DNA from: Leisingera sp. ANG-M1
GTDB lineage: Bacteria > Pseudomonadota > Alphaproteobacteria > Rhodobacterales > Rhodobacteraceae
Direction: 5' to 3'
Assembly: GCF_000813745.1 (NCBI RefSeq)
Contig: NZ_JWLC01000027.1
Span: forward strand, 878 to 64,877
Length of the DNA: 64,000 bases
Shown here: piece by piece, positions 7,958 through 16,023 of the stretch
Layout: every line of letters starts with the position of its first letter
Numbering within the stretch: the first letter of the stretch is position 1
Notes under the pieces: generated by a model
The model's input: the letters and a program-made list of their open reading frames with translations, nothing else
Database searches by the model: none
What the model was told of the DNA's origin: nothing
Translations under genes and position numbers: made by a program

Positions 7958-8821
7958 TTAGCTGCTGATGGCTGCCCGCAGCGCGCGGAGGCGGCCGGGC
8001 AGCTGCCGCGCGGTGATATCGGCCTCGCGTACCAGGTTGTCGAAGTGGCTGGTGAAAGTGGCAACCCGTTCCTTGTCGCGGAAGGCGAGGTAATGGGTGC
8101 CCGCGTAGAACACGCAGAGGAGCGGGCCGAAAACGGTGAGCGGCGAGGAATAGAGCCGCTTGGCGTCGAACAGGTAGATCCTCAGGCGCGGGTAGAGCTG
8201 CTCGCAGAGGCGTTCGAACTGCTGCAGCTGTTCGAGGCGGACTTCCAGCGGCAGGCCTTCGTAGTAGCCGACCGCATGGGCAAAGCTGTCGAGCTCATAG
8301 AGCGGCATAGCGATTTCATAGTCCGACGGCGACTGGCGCATCCAGGTAAGCCGGTCCTCGGAGGCGCCGATAGCCTGGTCGGCGGTGCGGCCGAGGTGCG
8401 GCGAGTATTCCCACTCCAGCAGAGCGCGGGTTTTCAGCATATCGGGCAGCGCCGCGGGCACATGGCGGATCTTGTAGCCCTGCGCCTCCTGATGCCACTC
8501 GAAGATCCGCTCATCCACCAGCGCCCGGGGCGCTTCGGTCAGGGTGAGACTGGAGGCGAGCAGTTCGGCGGCGCTTTCGGGGCGGTCGGAGAGGCTGAGC
8601 AGCCAGTCGGCGGAGACCCCCAGCGCGCCGGCGCAGGCGCCGACCACATGGGCGTTGGGCAGCCGTGCGCCCTCATCCGTCAACAGCTGCGAGATGGTGG
8701 ATCGGTCGACCCCGATAGCGCGGGCCAGGGCGCTTTGGCTGAGGCCGCTGTCGCGCAACGCCTTGTTCAGCCTTTGCCGGAATTGCTCGGCACGCACCCG
8801 TTTGTCGATATTTTCTATCAT
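7958..8821 (-). CDS. XRE-family transcriptional regulator with large C-terminal sensor region
   Basis: A 287-residue regulator. The helix-turn-helix lies near residues 18-60 (SGLSQSALARAIGVDRSTISQLL). The remaining 220 residues have no motif I can name and probably sense a ligand. They include an acidic, leucine-rich stretch and YAGTHYLAFRDKERV. The ATG at 8821 is chosen because the upstream 23 residues of open frame run through an operator-like palindrome at 8825-8838. It is divergent from a DUF2061-desaturase pair 114 bases away, so membrane-lipid control is the simplest role. Confidence 0.75.
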   Translation of the reverse strand: MIENIDKRVRAEQFRQRLNKALRDSGLSQSALARAIGVDRSTISQLLTDEGARLPNAHVVGACAGALGVSADWLLSLSDRPESAAELLASSLTLTEAPRALVDERIFEWHQEAQGYKIRHVPAALPDMLKTRALLEWEYSPHLGRTADQAIGASEDRLTWMRQSPSDYEIAMPLYELDSFAHAVGYYEGLPLEVRLEQLQQFERLCEQLYPRLRIYLFDAKRLYSSPLTVFGPLLCVFYAGTHYLAFRDKERVATFTSHFDNLVREADITARQLPGRLRALRAAISS

Positions 8822-8824
8822 ATT

Positions 8825-8838
8825 GTGATAAATATCAC
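8825..8838. promoter_or_regulatory. Palindromic operator candidate GTGATA-AA-TATCAC
   Basis: Perfect 6-bp arms with a two-base centre sit 3 bases upstream of the XRE regulator start, in the divergent promoter region it shares with the DUF2061-desaturase genes. The position suggests autoregulation and control of the divergent pair. Confidence 0.55.
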
Positions 8839-8935
8839 GATTGATGGATTTTGTTAACTGCATTCGGAATTCTGCACAACCGCTTCTCAAGCTACTCTGG
8901 TTTCAAGCACTTATCCAAGAATTTCAGGAGGCAGT

Positions 8936-9142
8936 ATGGAAACGCGCAAGCGCTCCATTGTGAAGGCGGTGATTTGGAACATCATGGGGCTGGTCTCCAT
9001 GACGCTGGTGGGCCTGGCGGCCACCGGCTCGGTCAAGGCGGGCGGTGTAATGGCGCTGGTCAATACCGGTATCGGCTTCACGATCTACCTGATTTACGAG
9101 CGGGTCTGGGCACAGATCAGCTGGGGGCGGCGCCATGTCTGA
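8936..9142 (+). CDS. DUF2061 small membrane protein
   Basis: A 68-residue protein that starts METRKRSIVKAVIWN and carries two hydrophobic helices (about residues 14-31 and 39-56), a typical DUF2061 layout. A strong AGGAGG lies 5 bases before the ATG. Its end overlaps the desaturase start by 8 bases, so the two are translationally coupled. The function of DUF2061 is unknown. The pairing suggests a partner or accessory of the desaturase in the inner membrane. Confidence 0.8.
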   Translation: METRKRSIVKAVIWNIMGLVSMTLVGLAATGSVKAGGVMALVNTGIGFTIYLIYERVWAQISWGRRHV

Positions 9143-10049
9143 GAGCTGCCGTGACTATATGCCCCGCAGCATTGAATGGGGCACGCTGGCGCTGATCCTG
9201 GGCTGCCACGCGGTTTGGCTGGCGGCATTGTGGCTGCTGCCCGGCGTCAGCCTGCTGCTGGCAATTGCCGTAATGGGGCTGATGGCGGCGCTGCATTCCT
9301 CGCTGACCCATGAGGCGCTGCACGGGCATCCATTCCGCAGCCGCTTTCTCAACGAAGCGCTGATGTTCTTCCCGCTGACGCTGTTCATTCCCTACGGCCG
9401 CTTCCGCGACACCCATCTGGATCACCACCGGGACGAACTGCTGACCGATCCCTATGACGACCCGGAAGCCAATTTCCAGGACCCGGCGGTCTGGGCGCGG
9501 CTGCCTGGCTGGCGCCGCCGGCTGCTGCGGGCCAACAACACCATGCTGGGGCGTGTCGTAATCGGGCCGGTGATCGGGCAGATCAGCTTTATGCAAGGCG
9601 ACTGGCGGCTGGCACGTGCAGGCAATCACGCGATTACCCGTGACTGGATTCTGCATGCCATTGGCGCCGCGGCGGTGATCTGGGTGGTTGCGCAATCGCC
9701 GGCGCCGTTGTGGGCCGCGGTTCTGGCGGCCTATATCGGGCTGGGGCTGATCAAGGTGCGCACTTTCCTGGAGCACCGGGCGCATGAGGATTGCCGCGGC
9801 CGCACCGTGGTGGTCGAAGACAAGGGCTTCTGGGCGCTGCTGTTCCTCAATAACAACTACCACATCGTGCATCACATGCATCCGGGGGTGCCCTGGTACG
9901 CGCTGCCGCGGCTCTACCGCGCCCGCAAGCCGGAGTTCGTCGCGGCCAACGACGGCTATGTCTACCGCAACTACCTGCAGATTTTCCGCAACTACCTGTT
10001 CCGGGCCAAGGACCCGGTGCCGCATCCGCTCTGGCAGCAGGGGGAATAA
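9135..10049 (+). CDS. Membrane fatty acid desaturase-family di-iron enzyme
   Basis: A 304-residue integral membrane protein with the histidine boxes of the desaturase/hydroxylase superfamily: HEALHGH, HLDHHRD, FLEHRAHED and a late NNNYHIVHHMHPG. Hydrophobic spans precede the first box, lie between the boxes and recur around residues 175-205. It would use O2 and two irons to desaturate or hydroxylate an acyl lipid. It overlaps DUF2061 and is divergent from an XRE regulator. Whether the substrate is an acyl chain, ornithine lipid or another lipid is not visible. Confidence 0.85.
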   Translation: MSESCRDYMPRSIEWGTLALILGCHAVWLAALWLLPGVSLLLAIAVMGLMAALHSSLTHEALHGHPFRSRFLNEALMFFPLTLFIPYGRFRDTHLDHHRDELLTDPYDDPEANFQDPAVWARLPGWRRRLLRANNTMLGRVVIGPVIGQISFMQGDWRLARAGNHAITRDWILHAIGAAAVIWVVAQSPAPLWAAVLAAYIGLGLIKVRTFLEHRAHEDCRGRTVVVEDKGFWALLFLNNNYHIVHHMHPGVPWYALPRLYRARKPEFVAANDGYVYRNYLQIFRNYLFRAKDPVPHPLWQQGE

Positions 10050-10067
10050 AGGCGCATAAGCGGGAGC

Positions 10068-10970
10068 ATGTTAGCCTGGATTCCCGTATCGATTGCCGCT
10101 GCCTCTTTTCAGACCGTGCGCTTCATGCTGCAGAAGGTCCTGAGCAGCGTTACCCTTTCGCCGGGCGGAGCCACCTTCGCCCGGTTTGTCTATTCCCTGC
10201 CGTTCATTCTGGCCGGGCTTGCGGCTTACCTGGCGGTGTCCGGGCGGGAACTGCCACAGCTGGGGGCGGTGTTCTGGATGTTTGCCGCCATTGGCGGCAC
10301 GGCGCAGATCCTGGCGACTGTGTGCGTGGTTGCGCTGTTCAAGCAGCGCAATTTTGCGGTGGGGATCACCTTCAAGAAAACCGAAGTGATCCAGACCGCG
10401 ATTGTCGGGCTGGCGGTGCTGGGCGATTCGGTGTCGCTGGGCGGCTGGATGGCAATCCTGATCGGGCTGACGGCGGTGCTGGTCCTGTCCAAGGCGCCGG
10501 ATGCGGACGGGCCCTGGTGGCGGCATCTGACCAACCGCGCCTCGCAGCTGGGGCTGGGGTCAGGGGTGCTGTTTGCCTTTTCCGCGGTCAGCTACCGTGG
10601 TGCCTCGCTGCAGCTGGGCGATCTGGAACCTGCCTTCCGGGCCGCGGTGACGCTGGCGGCGGTGGTCTCCTTGCAGACGCTGTTTATGCTTGCTTGGCTA
10701 GGCTTGCGGGACCGGGGCGAGATTGCCCGGGTGTGGGCTGCGCGCCGGGTGGCCATCTGGGTGGGGTTGACCAGCCTGGGCGGCTCATTCTGCTGGTTCT
10801 GGGCCTTCAGCTTGCAGAATGCGGCCTATGTGAAGGCGGTGGGGCAGGTGGAGCTGCTGCTGTCGCTGCTGGCGTCGGTGCTGTTCTTCAAGGAGAAGGT
10901 CACCGGCCGGGAGATTGCCGGCATGGGGCTGCTGGTGGTGTCGATCCTGGCGCTGGTGCTGGCCATTTAG
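10068..10970 (+). CDS. EamA/DMT-family transporter
   Basis: A 300-residue protein of about ten hydrophobic helices in two EamA repeats, beginning WIPVSIAAASFQTVRFMLQK and ending KVTGREIAGMGLLVVSILAL, the usual close of the second repeat. The family moves small metabolites across the inner membrane. It starts 18 bases after the desaturase stop on the same strand and may share its transcript. No substrate can be inferred. Confidence 0.85.
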   Translation: MLAWIPVSIAAASFQTVRFMLQKVLSSVTLSPGGATFARFVYSLPFILAGLAAYLAVSGRELPQLGAVFWMFAAIGGTAQILATVCVVALFKQRNFAVGITFKKTEVIQTAIVGLAVLGDSVSLGGWMAILIGLTAVLVLSKAPDADGPWWRHLTNRASQLGLGSGVLFAFSAVSYRGASLQLGDLEPAFRAAVTLAAVVSLQTLFMLAWLGLRDRGEIARVWAARRVAIWVGLTSLGGSFCWFWAFSLQNAAYVKAVGQVELLLSLLASVLFFKEKVTGREIAGMGLLVVSILALVLAI

Positions 10971-10993
10971 GGCGCTGCACCTGCGGCGGGGCG

Positions 10994-11064
10994 GCCGGAA
11001 TTCGGCGCGAATTCCGGCTCAGAAAACATGTGTTTTCCGGGACGTTTCCCGCGCCGGGAAACGT
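10994..11064. terminator. Two strong hairpins between convergent genes
   Basis: GCCGGAATTCG at 10994-11004 pairs perfectly with 11008-11018 around GCG. ACGTTTCCCG at 11042-11051 pairs with 11055-11064 around CGC. Between them lies AAAACATGTGTTTT. The second stem touches the stop codon of the Nudix gene. They separate the convergent EamA and Nudix genes and probably end both transcripts. Confidence 0.6.
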
Positions 11065-11795
11065 TACCCGTCGGCGGGCATCGGGTAGCCCTTGAGACGC
11101 AGGAACAGGCTGGCCTCGTCATTGTTGTGGAAATAGGGCACGCTCTGCGGCGGCTCGGCGTCCCGGACGCGGGCGGTGACTTCGGCCAGAACCACCTCGG
11201 TGATGAAGGGCAGATCGAAGCTGCGCACCTCGCTGAGCGGAATCCATTGCAGATGCGACAGCTCGTCCGAGGCCTGCGAGAAATCGTCCAGATCACCAGT
11301 GACCTGATCGGCATCGACCAGGAAGAAGCGGGCATCGAACCGGCGCGGGCGGCCCGGAGGGGTCAGGGCGCGGAATACGAATTGCATTGCTTTGGCTGAG
11401 GGCACATGGCCGGTGGTGGCAAAGCTCTGCCAGTCTTCGGGTATCTCGCCGTCCCACGCCCCGCGTTCGCCTAGGATCAGGCCGGTTTCTTCCCACAGTT
11501 CGCGCACAGCAGCGACGCTGAGGGCGTGGTGCACGCCTGCGGGGGCCTTGTCGGCAAGCCGTTCCTGGCACAGGGGCGAAAGCGGCGAGGCCAGGGTAAT
11601 CTGCGCGTCAGCCGGATCCACAGCACCGCCGGGGAAAACAAATTTGTTGGGCATAAAAGCCGCCTTGGCGCCGCGCTGGCCCATCAGAACCTGCGGGTCT
11701 TCGGACATGCGGCCGCGCATGGCGATGACAGTGGCCGCGTTGCGGATCGCAGTCTTGTCGGTGGTGGTCTCGCCGTGCAGATGCGTCTCTGTCAT
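11064..11795 (-). CDS. Nudix hydrolase with a split Nudix box
   Basis: A 243-residue Nudix protein. The box is visible as FPGGAVDPAD and, after an insertion of about 35 residues, AAVRELWEETGLIL with the catalytic REx2EExG core. This long insertion is typical of NUDT19/CoA-pyrophosphatase-like members. The ATG at 11795 (MTETHLHG) fits better than the upstream frame reaching 11879, which overlaps DUF983. It follows DUF983 by two bases on the same strand, forming an operon. The substrate may be CoA derivatives, not proven. Confidence 0.82.
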   Translation of the reverse strand: MTETHLHGETTTDKTAIRNAATVIAMRGRMSEDPQVLMGQRGAKAAFMPNKFVFPGGAVDPADAQITLASPLSPLCQERLADKAPAGVHHALSVAAVRELWEETGLILGERGAWDGEIPEDWQSFATTGHVPSAKAMQFVFRALTPPGRPRRFDARFFLVDADQVTGDLDDFSQASDELSHLQWIPLSEVRSFDLPFITEVVLAEVTARVRDAEPPQSVPYFHNNDEASLFLRLKGYPMPADG

Positions 11796-11797
11796 TT

Positions 11798-12244
11798 TCA
11801 ATCCTGCTCGTTGCTTGCTGCCTGAGGGCTCGCCTGGGCCGGGGCGTCCTTGCCGAACCCGTGCATCCGCCGCGCCCACTGATAGGCGATGACGATCCCT
11901 TTCATCCGCGGCAGAAGATAGAGGGAAGAGAGCACGCAGCCAATCGTGAAAACTGTGAACATCACCAGAGGCTCGGGCCGCCAGGAGAAATAGACCACAT
12001 GCATCAGCGGCGCCATGATGTGGCCGACTATCAGGATCGTGAGATAAGCCGGCCCGTCATCTGCACGCGCATGTGTAAAGTCGAGGCCGCAGTGGCTGCA
12101 GCTCTCGTTCACCTTCAGATAGGAATGCAGCAGCTTGCCCTCCCCGCATTGCGGGCAGGTGCAGCGCCAGCCTTTGGCCAGGGCGGGCCTGGTGGGGCGG
12201 TCTGTGTCTGCATCGGGGGCCACCACGGCGGGGGACTCGGTCAT
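11798..12244 (-). CDS. DUF983 zinc-ribbon membrane protein
   Basis: A 148-residue protein. A zinc ribbon formed by CTCPQCGEG and CSHCGLDF (about residues 29-58) is followed by two transmembrane helices (about 68-87 and 93-112). This is the standard DUF983 layout in alphaproteobacteria. It is the first gene of a two-gene unit with the Nudix hydrolase and divergent from the EF-hand gene. The function is unknown. Confidence 0.85.
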   Translation of the reverse strand: MTESPAVVAPDADTDRPTRPALAKGWRCTCPQCGEGKLLHSYLKVNESCSHCGLDFTHARADDGPAYLTILIVGHIMAPLMHVVYFSWRPEPLVMFTVFTIGCVLSSLYLLPRMKGIVIAYQWARRMHGFGKDAPAQASPQAASNEQD

Positions 12245-12342
12245 GGGAAATCCTGTGTGCTTGCCGTATCTTTGCGCGCTTCGCAGCAGCGGTGAAAGGG
12301 GAAAGCCCGGATTCTGCGCCGGTTTGCCGCAACGTGCGCGGC

Positions 12343-12370
12343 GGAAACTTTTTGCGGATTTCTGCGACGG
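12343..12370 (+). promoter_or_regulatory. Possible ECF-type promoter of the EF-hand/sigma operon
   Basis: GGAAAC at 12343-12348 and CGACGG at 12365-12370 are 16 bases apart, resembling the GGAAC-N16-CGTC pattern of many ECF promoters. It lies about 70 bases before the EF-hand start codon. Autoregulation by the downstream sigma gene would be usual. The match is loose. Confidence 0.3.
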
Positions 12371-12441
12371 ATCTTCAGTCCCCGCGCGTTTTTCCTTTGC
12401 ATCGGGCAGCAAGGGGCTGCCGCAGGACAAAGGAAGACGAC

Positions 12442-12924
12442 ATGAAACACGTCAAGTTCATCGCCGTGATCGTGGCTGCTGCAGGTGTTGCCGTGGGCGG
12501 AGCGGCCCTGGCCAAGGGCTATGGCCATCACGGACCGAAGATGTCCTTTGAGGAAATTGACGCGGACGGCAATGGCGAAGTGACCAAGGCCGAGCTGCAA
12601 TCGCTGAAAGACGCGCGCTTTGCCAAGGCCGATGCCGACGGCGACGGCAAGCTGACGCTGGAGGAAATGCAGGCGCATGCGCAGGAGCGGGCCAATGAAC
12701 GGGCAGCGCGGATGCTGGAACGCTTTGACAATGACGGCGATGGCGCGTTGAGTAAGGACGAGATGCCCAAGCCGCGCCGCGCAGGCAAGATGTTCGACCG
12801 GATGGATGCGGATGGCAGCGGCGGGATCTCGAAAGAGGAATTCGAGGAAGCCCGGATGCACCACCGCGGCAAGCACCACCATGGGCATGGCCACGGGCAC
12901 GGGGACGAAACGGAGCAGAACTGA
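12442..12924 (+). CDS. Secreted four-EF-hand protein with histidine-rich tail
   Basis: A 160-residue protein with a signal peptide (about residues 1-24, ending AALA). Four EF-hand loops follow at about 40-51, 64-75, 96-107 and 122-133, each with the D-x-D/N-G-D/S-G pattern and a final Glu. Residues 140-154 are a cluster of His and Gly that could bind a transition metal. It is exported and so may buffer or sense calcium or another metal in the periplasm. It heads an operon with an ECF sigma factor, a small membrane protein and a CnrX-like sensor, which suggests it is part of the signal chain. Confidence 0.85.
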   Translation: MKHVKFIAVIVAAAGVAVGGAALAKGYGHHGPKMSFEEIDADGNGEVTKAELQSLKDARFAKADADGDGKLTLEEMQAHAQERANERAARMLERFDNDGDGALSKDEMPKPRRAGKMFDRMDADGSGGISKEEFEEARMHHRGKHHHGHGHGHGDETEQN

Positions 12925-12991
12925 TCGCTGAAGCGTGCTGCATAACGGAGAAATATCGCGGCGCCGGACTCCGGGGAGGGGACCGGCGGCC

Positions 12992-13573
12992 ATGAGGGCA
13001 GCGGCGGAGGAGGCTTCCGACGATGCGCTTCTGGTGCTTTATGCCAATGGAGACGGCCGTGCGGCAGCAGAGCTGACCGCGCGGCTGAGCCCGCGGGTCT
13101 TTGGCGTGGCAATGCGGGTGATGGGAAACCGGGCCGAGGCCGAGGACGTGACCCAGGAGGCGATGCTTCGCTTGTGGAAAATGGCGCCGGAGTGGCGGAC
13201 GGGGGAGGCGCAGCTCTCGACCTGGCTGTACCGGGTGGCAATGAACCTGTGCATCGACCGCAAGCGCCGCGCCCGCGGCGGCCATGTGGATCTGGATGCA
13301 GTGCCGGAGCCGCCCGACCCGGCGCGCTCGGCTGCCGAGGAGATGCAGGAGGGCGCGCGCCACGATGCGTTGCAGGCGGCTCTTATGCAGCTGCCTGAGC
13401 GGCAGCGGCAGGCTGTGGTGCTGCGGCATCTGGAAGAACTTTCCAACCCGGAGATCGCCGGGATCATGGACATCAGCGTTGAGGCGGTGGAGAGTCTGAC
13501 CGCCCGGGGCAAACGGGCGCTGGCGGCAGGGTTGGCCGGGCGGCGCGAAGAATTGGGGTATAGCGATGGCTGA
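12992..13573 (+). CDS. ECF-subfamily RNA polymerase sigma factor
   Basis: A 193-residue sigma factor with sigma2 (RVMGNRAEAEDVTQEAMLRLW, then STWLYRVAMNLCIDRKRR) and sigma4 (LPERQRQAVVLRHLEELSNP, then EIAGIMDISVEAVESL). The ATG at 12992 is preferred over 12935 because of the GGGGAGGGG upstream and normal family length. Its last 8 bases overlap the next gene. Companion genes suggest membrane-signal control through the two proteins that follow. Confidence 0.9.
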   Translation: MRAAAEEASDDALLVLYANGDGRAAAELTARLSPRVFGVAMRVMGNRAEAEDVTQEAMLRLWKMAPEWRTGEAQLSTWLYRVAMNLCIDRKRRARGGHVDLDAVPEPPDPARSAAEEMQEGARHDALQAALMQLPERQRQAVVLRHLEELSNPEIAGIMDISVEAVESLTARGKRALAAGLAGRREELGYSDG

Positions 13574-13940
13574 CACGGATAAAGCACTGCAAGAGCTCGA
13601 GGATCTCTTTGCCGCTGCGCGCGCTGAGCGTCCCGCGGTGCCGGATCGTCTGAGCGCGGCCATCCTGGAAGACGCAGCCCGGGAACTGCCCGGGTCCCGG
13701 TCGGCAGCGCCGCGCCGGCGGGCCCGGCAGCCGCTGTGGCGGCAGCTGGCTGAGGCGGTGGGCGGCTGGCCTGCGCTCGGCGGGCTGGCGGCGGCCAGTG
13801 CGGCAGGTTTGTGGATCGGCATTGCCCCGCCGTCCTTTGTGCCGGATCCGGTGGCTTTGGCCGGTTATGAGGACAGCAGCACAACGGTGCCGTTTGATAG
13901 CTACGACATGGCAATGGTGCTGAGCGAGGATCTGCAATGA
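13566..13940 (+). CDS. Small single-pass membrane protein, candidate anti-sigma factor
   Basis: A 124-residue protein. Residues 1-60 are charged and probably cytoplasmic, about 66-88 (GGWPALGGLAAASAAGLWIG) form one membrane helix, and the last 35 residues would be periplasmic. It overlaps the sigma gene by 8 bases and the next gene by 4, an arrangement usual for anti-sigma factors. The zinc HxxxCxxC motif of ZAS-type anti-sigmas is absent, as are cysteines, so it would be a non-zinc type. The function is inferred from context. Confidence 0.6.
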   Translation: MADTDKALQELEDLFAAARAERPAVPDRLSAAILEDAARELPGSRSAAPRRRARQPLWRQLAEAVGGWPALGGLAAASAAGLWIGIAPPSFVPDPVALAGYEDSSTTVPFDSYDMAMVLSEDLQ

Positions 13941-14410
13941 GTGCGGAGGGCAAGCCTGGAATGAAACTTTGGCTGAAGCTGCTGCTGGCGGGCTCGCTGG
14001 CGCTGAACCTGGCGGTGATTGGTTTGGCCGCGGGCGCGGCCTGGCGGTTTTCCGACAAGGACAAGCATTGGAAACGGCCGCCCACGGTGGGGGCGCTGAT
14101 CTTCAAGGAGCTGGACCAGGACACCCGCAAGGCGCTGCGGCAGGAAGCCGGCGGCAAGCATGGCAGCTATTTCAAGCGCCGGCACGCAGAGGGCAAGGCG
14201 GTGATTGCAGCATTGCGCAGCGAGGCGTTTGATGCGGAGAGCCTGCTGGCTGTCCTGCAAGCCCAGGCGGACGCGCGCCATGCGTTTCAAACCAAGGTGC
14301 AGCAGGCCTGGGTGAAAAAGCTGGCGGCGCTGACGCCGCAGGAACGGGCAGCTTTTGCGGACCGTATGGAGGAGCGCCTGGCGCGGCGTGGCGGCTACGG
14401 CCGCCGCTAG
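13937..14410 (+). CDS. CnrX-like periplasmic (heavy-metal) sensor protein
   Basis: A 157-residue protein with an N-terminal membrane anchor (about residues 11-32) and a helical periplasmic part rich in Arg, Lys and Ala. The part includes an LTPQERAAFADRMEERL end similar to CpxP/CnrX metal-resistance proteins. In CnrX systems such a protein controls an ECF sigma through an anti-sigma. Here it is the last of the four-gene unit and overlaps the previous gene by ATGA. Few histidines lie in the sensor part, so the bound ligand is unclear. Confidence 0.7.
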   Translation: MSAEGKPGMKLWLKLLLAGSLALNLAVIGLAAGAAWRFSDKDKHWKRPPTVGALIFKELDQDTRKALRQEAGGKHGSYFKRRHAEGKAVIAALRSEAFDAESLLAVLQAQADARHAFQTKVQQAWVKKLAALTPQERAAFADRMEERLARRGGYGRR

Positions 14411-14463
14411 ATCCCGGCTAAGCCGCGGCCAGGCTAGGAGATGCCAGGCTGGACCGTTTGTTT

Positions 14464-14494
14464 GAAGGCAGCCCCAGGGGCTGCCTTCTATTTT
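14464..14494 (+). terminator. Intrinsic terminator of the EF-hand/sigma operon
   Basis: GAAGGCAGCCCC at 14464-14475 pairs with GGGGCTGCCTTC at 14477-14488 and is followed by TATTTT. It lies 54 bases after the last gene of the operon and just before the convergent PleD-like gene. Confidence 0.8.
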
Positions 14495-14519
14495 GCAGCC
14501 GGGGGCAGGGCAACAGCTG

Positions 14520-15908
14520 TCAGGCGGCCTGGGTGCACTCCGGTGACAGGGTCACCTGATTGCGGCCGCTGTCTTTGGCGTTGTAGAGCGCCTGATCGGC
14601 CTTTTCGACAAGTGCGGCAGTACTGTCTTCACCGCCGCCCATGATAGCTCCGATGCTGATAGTGACCTTGACCGGTTCCGCGGCGCCGGGCACCTGGAAC
14701 GGAGCGCTGCTGATCGCGTCGCACAGGGCAGAGGCCGCAATGGCCGCCTCGGTCTCGGTAGCGCCGGGCAGCACCGCCATGAACTCCTCTCCGCCGACCC
14801 GCGCCAGCAGGTCTGCCGGGCGCAGCACCGCCTGCATGCGGCGGGCAGCTTCGATCAGCACGGCATCGCCGGCCGGGTGGCCGTAAACGTCGTTGATCCG
14901 TTTGAAATGGTCGAGGTCGGCCAGCATGACGGCAAATTTCTCGCCTGTTTCGGATGCGGAATGCGCCACCCGGTCCAGGAAGGGCTTGGCATAGCGGCGG
15001 TTATAGAGGCCGGTCATCGGGTCCAGGTTGGCCGCCCGCAAGCCGTTGCGGACGCTGTCGCGCATCAAGTCCTTGCGGGCCTTCTGCTGCAGCTGGGTGT
15101 TGAGGCGCAGGGCCAGCTCCTCGACATCGAAACCGGTTTGCAGCACATCGTGGGCGCCGCGGTCGAGCGCTTCCGCGGCGATATGGGGATCGGCCGGGTT
15201 GGGCACGGCAATCACCACCGACCGGCGGGTCGCGGCGCGGGCGCGCAGGTCGGCCAGCAGGCGCAGGCCGGGGCCGGCCGAGGCCTCGTTCAGTTCGATG
15301 ATGATGGCATCGGCCACCGGTGCCTGCATCAGTCCCTGGATGTCGCTGATGCCATGGGTGCGCAGGTCATAGGGCAGCCGGTCAGCAAGCAGCCCGCGCC
15401 AGGCCATGGCGGTGCGGGGATCCTGGGCCACCAGCGCAACGGAGGCGCTGCGCAATTCTTCGGCGCAGCTGCGGTCGCAATGCGGCAGGATGAAACCATG
15501 CGAGGCGTCGCGCTGCAGGTTCAGCTCCTCGGTGGCACTGCGGGCGCGCAGCAGGCTGCGGATGCGGGCCTGCAGGATCACATCGTCCACCGGCTGCTGC
15601 AGCACATCGTCGATACCTGCCGCCAGCGCCGCCAGCCGGGCCTGGGCGCCTTCCCAATCGGAAACCGCAATCACTGGAAGGTCGGCCAGCGCTTCGTCCC
15701 GGGACAGTTCGCGCTTTACATCGGCGGCGGAGCCGTCTGGCAGGGACATGGCGGTGAGCACAAGGTCTGGCGAGCATTGGCGTGCCGCCTGCAGCACCTC
15801 TGAAACGCCGCCGGCCTGGACCACATCGTAATAGGCCGCCGCCAGCTGAACCTTCAGCATGATGCGGTTTGTGGAGACGCCGTCGATGACCAGGATAGTG
15901 CCTTGCAC
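14520..15908 (-). CDS. pleD: PleD-like diguanylate cyclase with two receiver-like domains
   Basis: A 462-residue protein arranged REC-REC-GGDEF. The cyclase domain is intact, with LADLDHFKRINDVYGHPAGD and the active loop GGEEF, preceded by an RxxD feedback site (RPAD). The first receiver starts TILVIDGVSTNR, with Gly where a second metal-binding Asp is usual, and has DLVLTAMSLPD with no Asp at the usual phosphorylation position. The second receiver is also divergent. The frame opens with a TTG at 15932, but GTG 15908, behind AAGGA, gives the family N-terminus. It is divergent from a DUF3572 gene. It should make cyclic di-GMP, with non-standard input. Confidence 0.85.
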   Translation of the reverse strand: MQGTILVIDGVSTNRIMLKVQLAAAYYDVVQAGGVSEVLQAARQCSPDLVLTAMSLPDGSAADVKRELSRDEALADLPVIAVSDWEGAQARLAALAAGIDDVLQQPVDDVILQARIRSLLRARSATEELNLQRDASHGFILPHCDRSCAEELRSASVALVAQDPRTAMAWRGLLADRLPYDLRTHGISDIQGLMQAPVADAIIIELNEASAGPGLRLLADLRARAATRRSVVIAVPNPADPHIAAEALDRGAHDVLQTGFDVEELALRLNTQLQQKARKDLMRDSVRNGLRAANLDPMTGLYNRRYAKPFLDRVAHSASETGEKFAVMLADLDHFKRINDVYGHPAGDAVLIEAARRMQAVLRPADLLARVGGEEFMAVLPGATETEAAIAASALCDAISSAPFQVPGAAEPVKVTISIGAIMGGGEDSTAALVEKADQALYNAKDSGRNQVTLSPECTQAA

Positions 15909-16023
15909 GCTGTATCCTTTCGCCCCATGCAATTCCTATGCTGGAGAGTTTTGCTGAGACTGGTTAAGAAACTCTTGCGGATTTTTACTAAATTGGCCGC
16001 AATGCGGCAGGAAAGTGGGGAAC

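Noticed and set aside
14441-14644. Small plus-strand gene after the CnrX-like gene
   Set aside because: It runs through a clear intrinsic terminator and into the 3' end of the PleD-like gene on the other strand.
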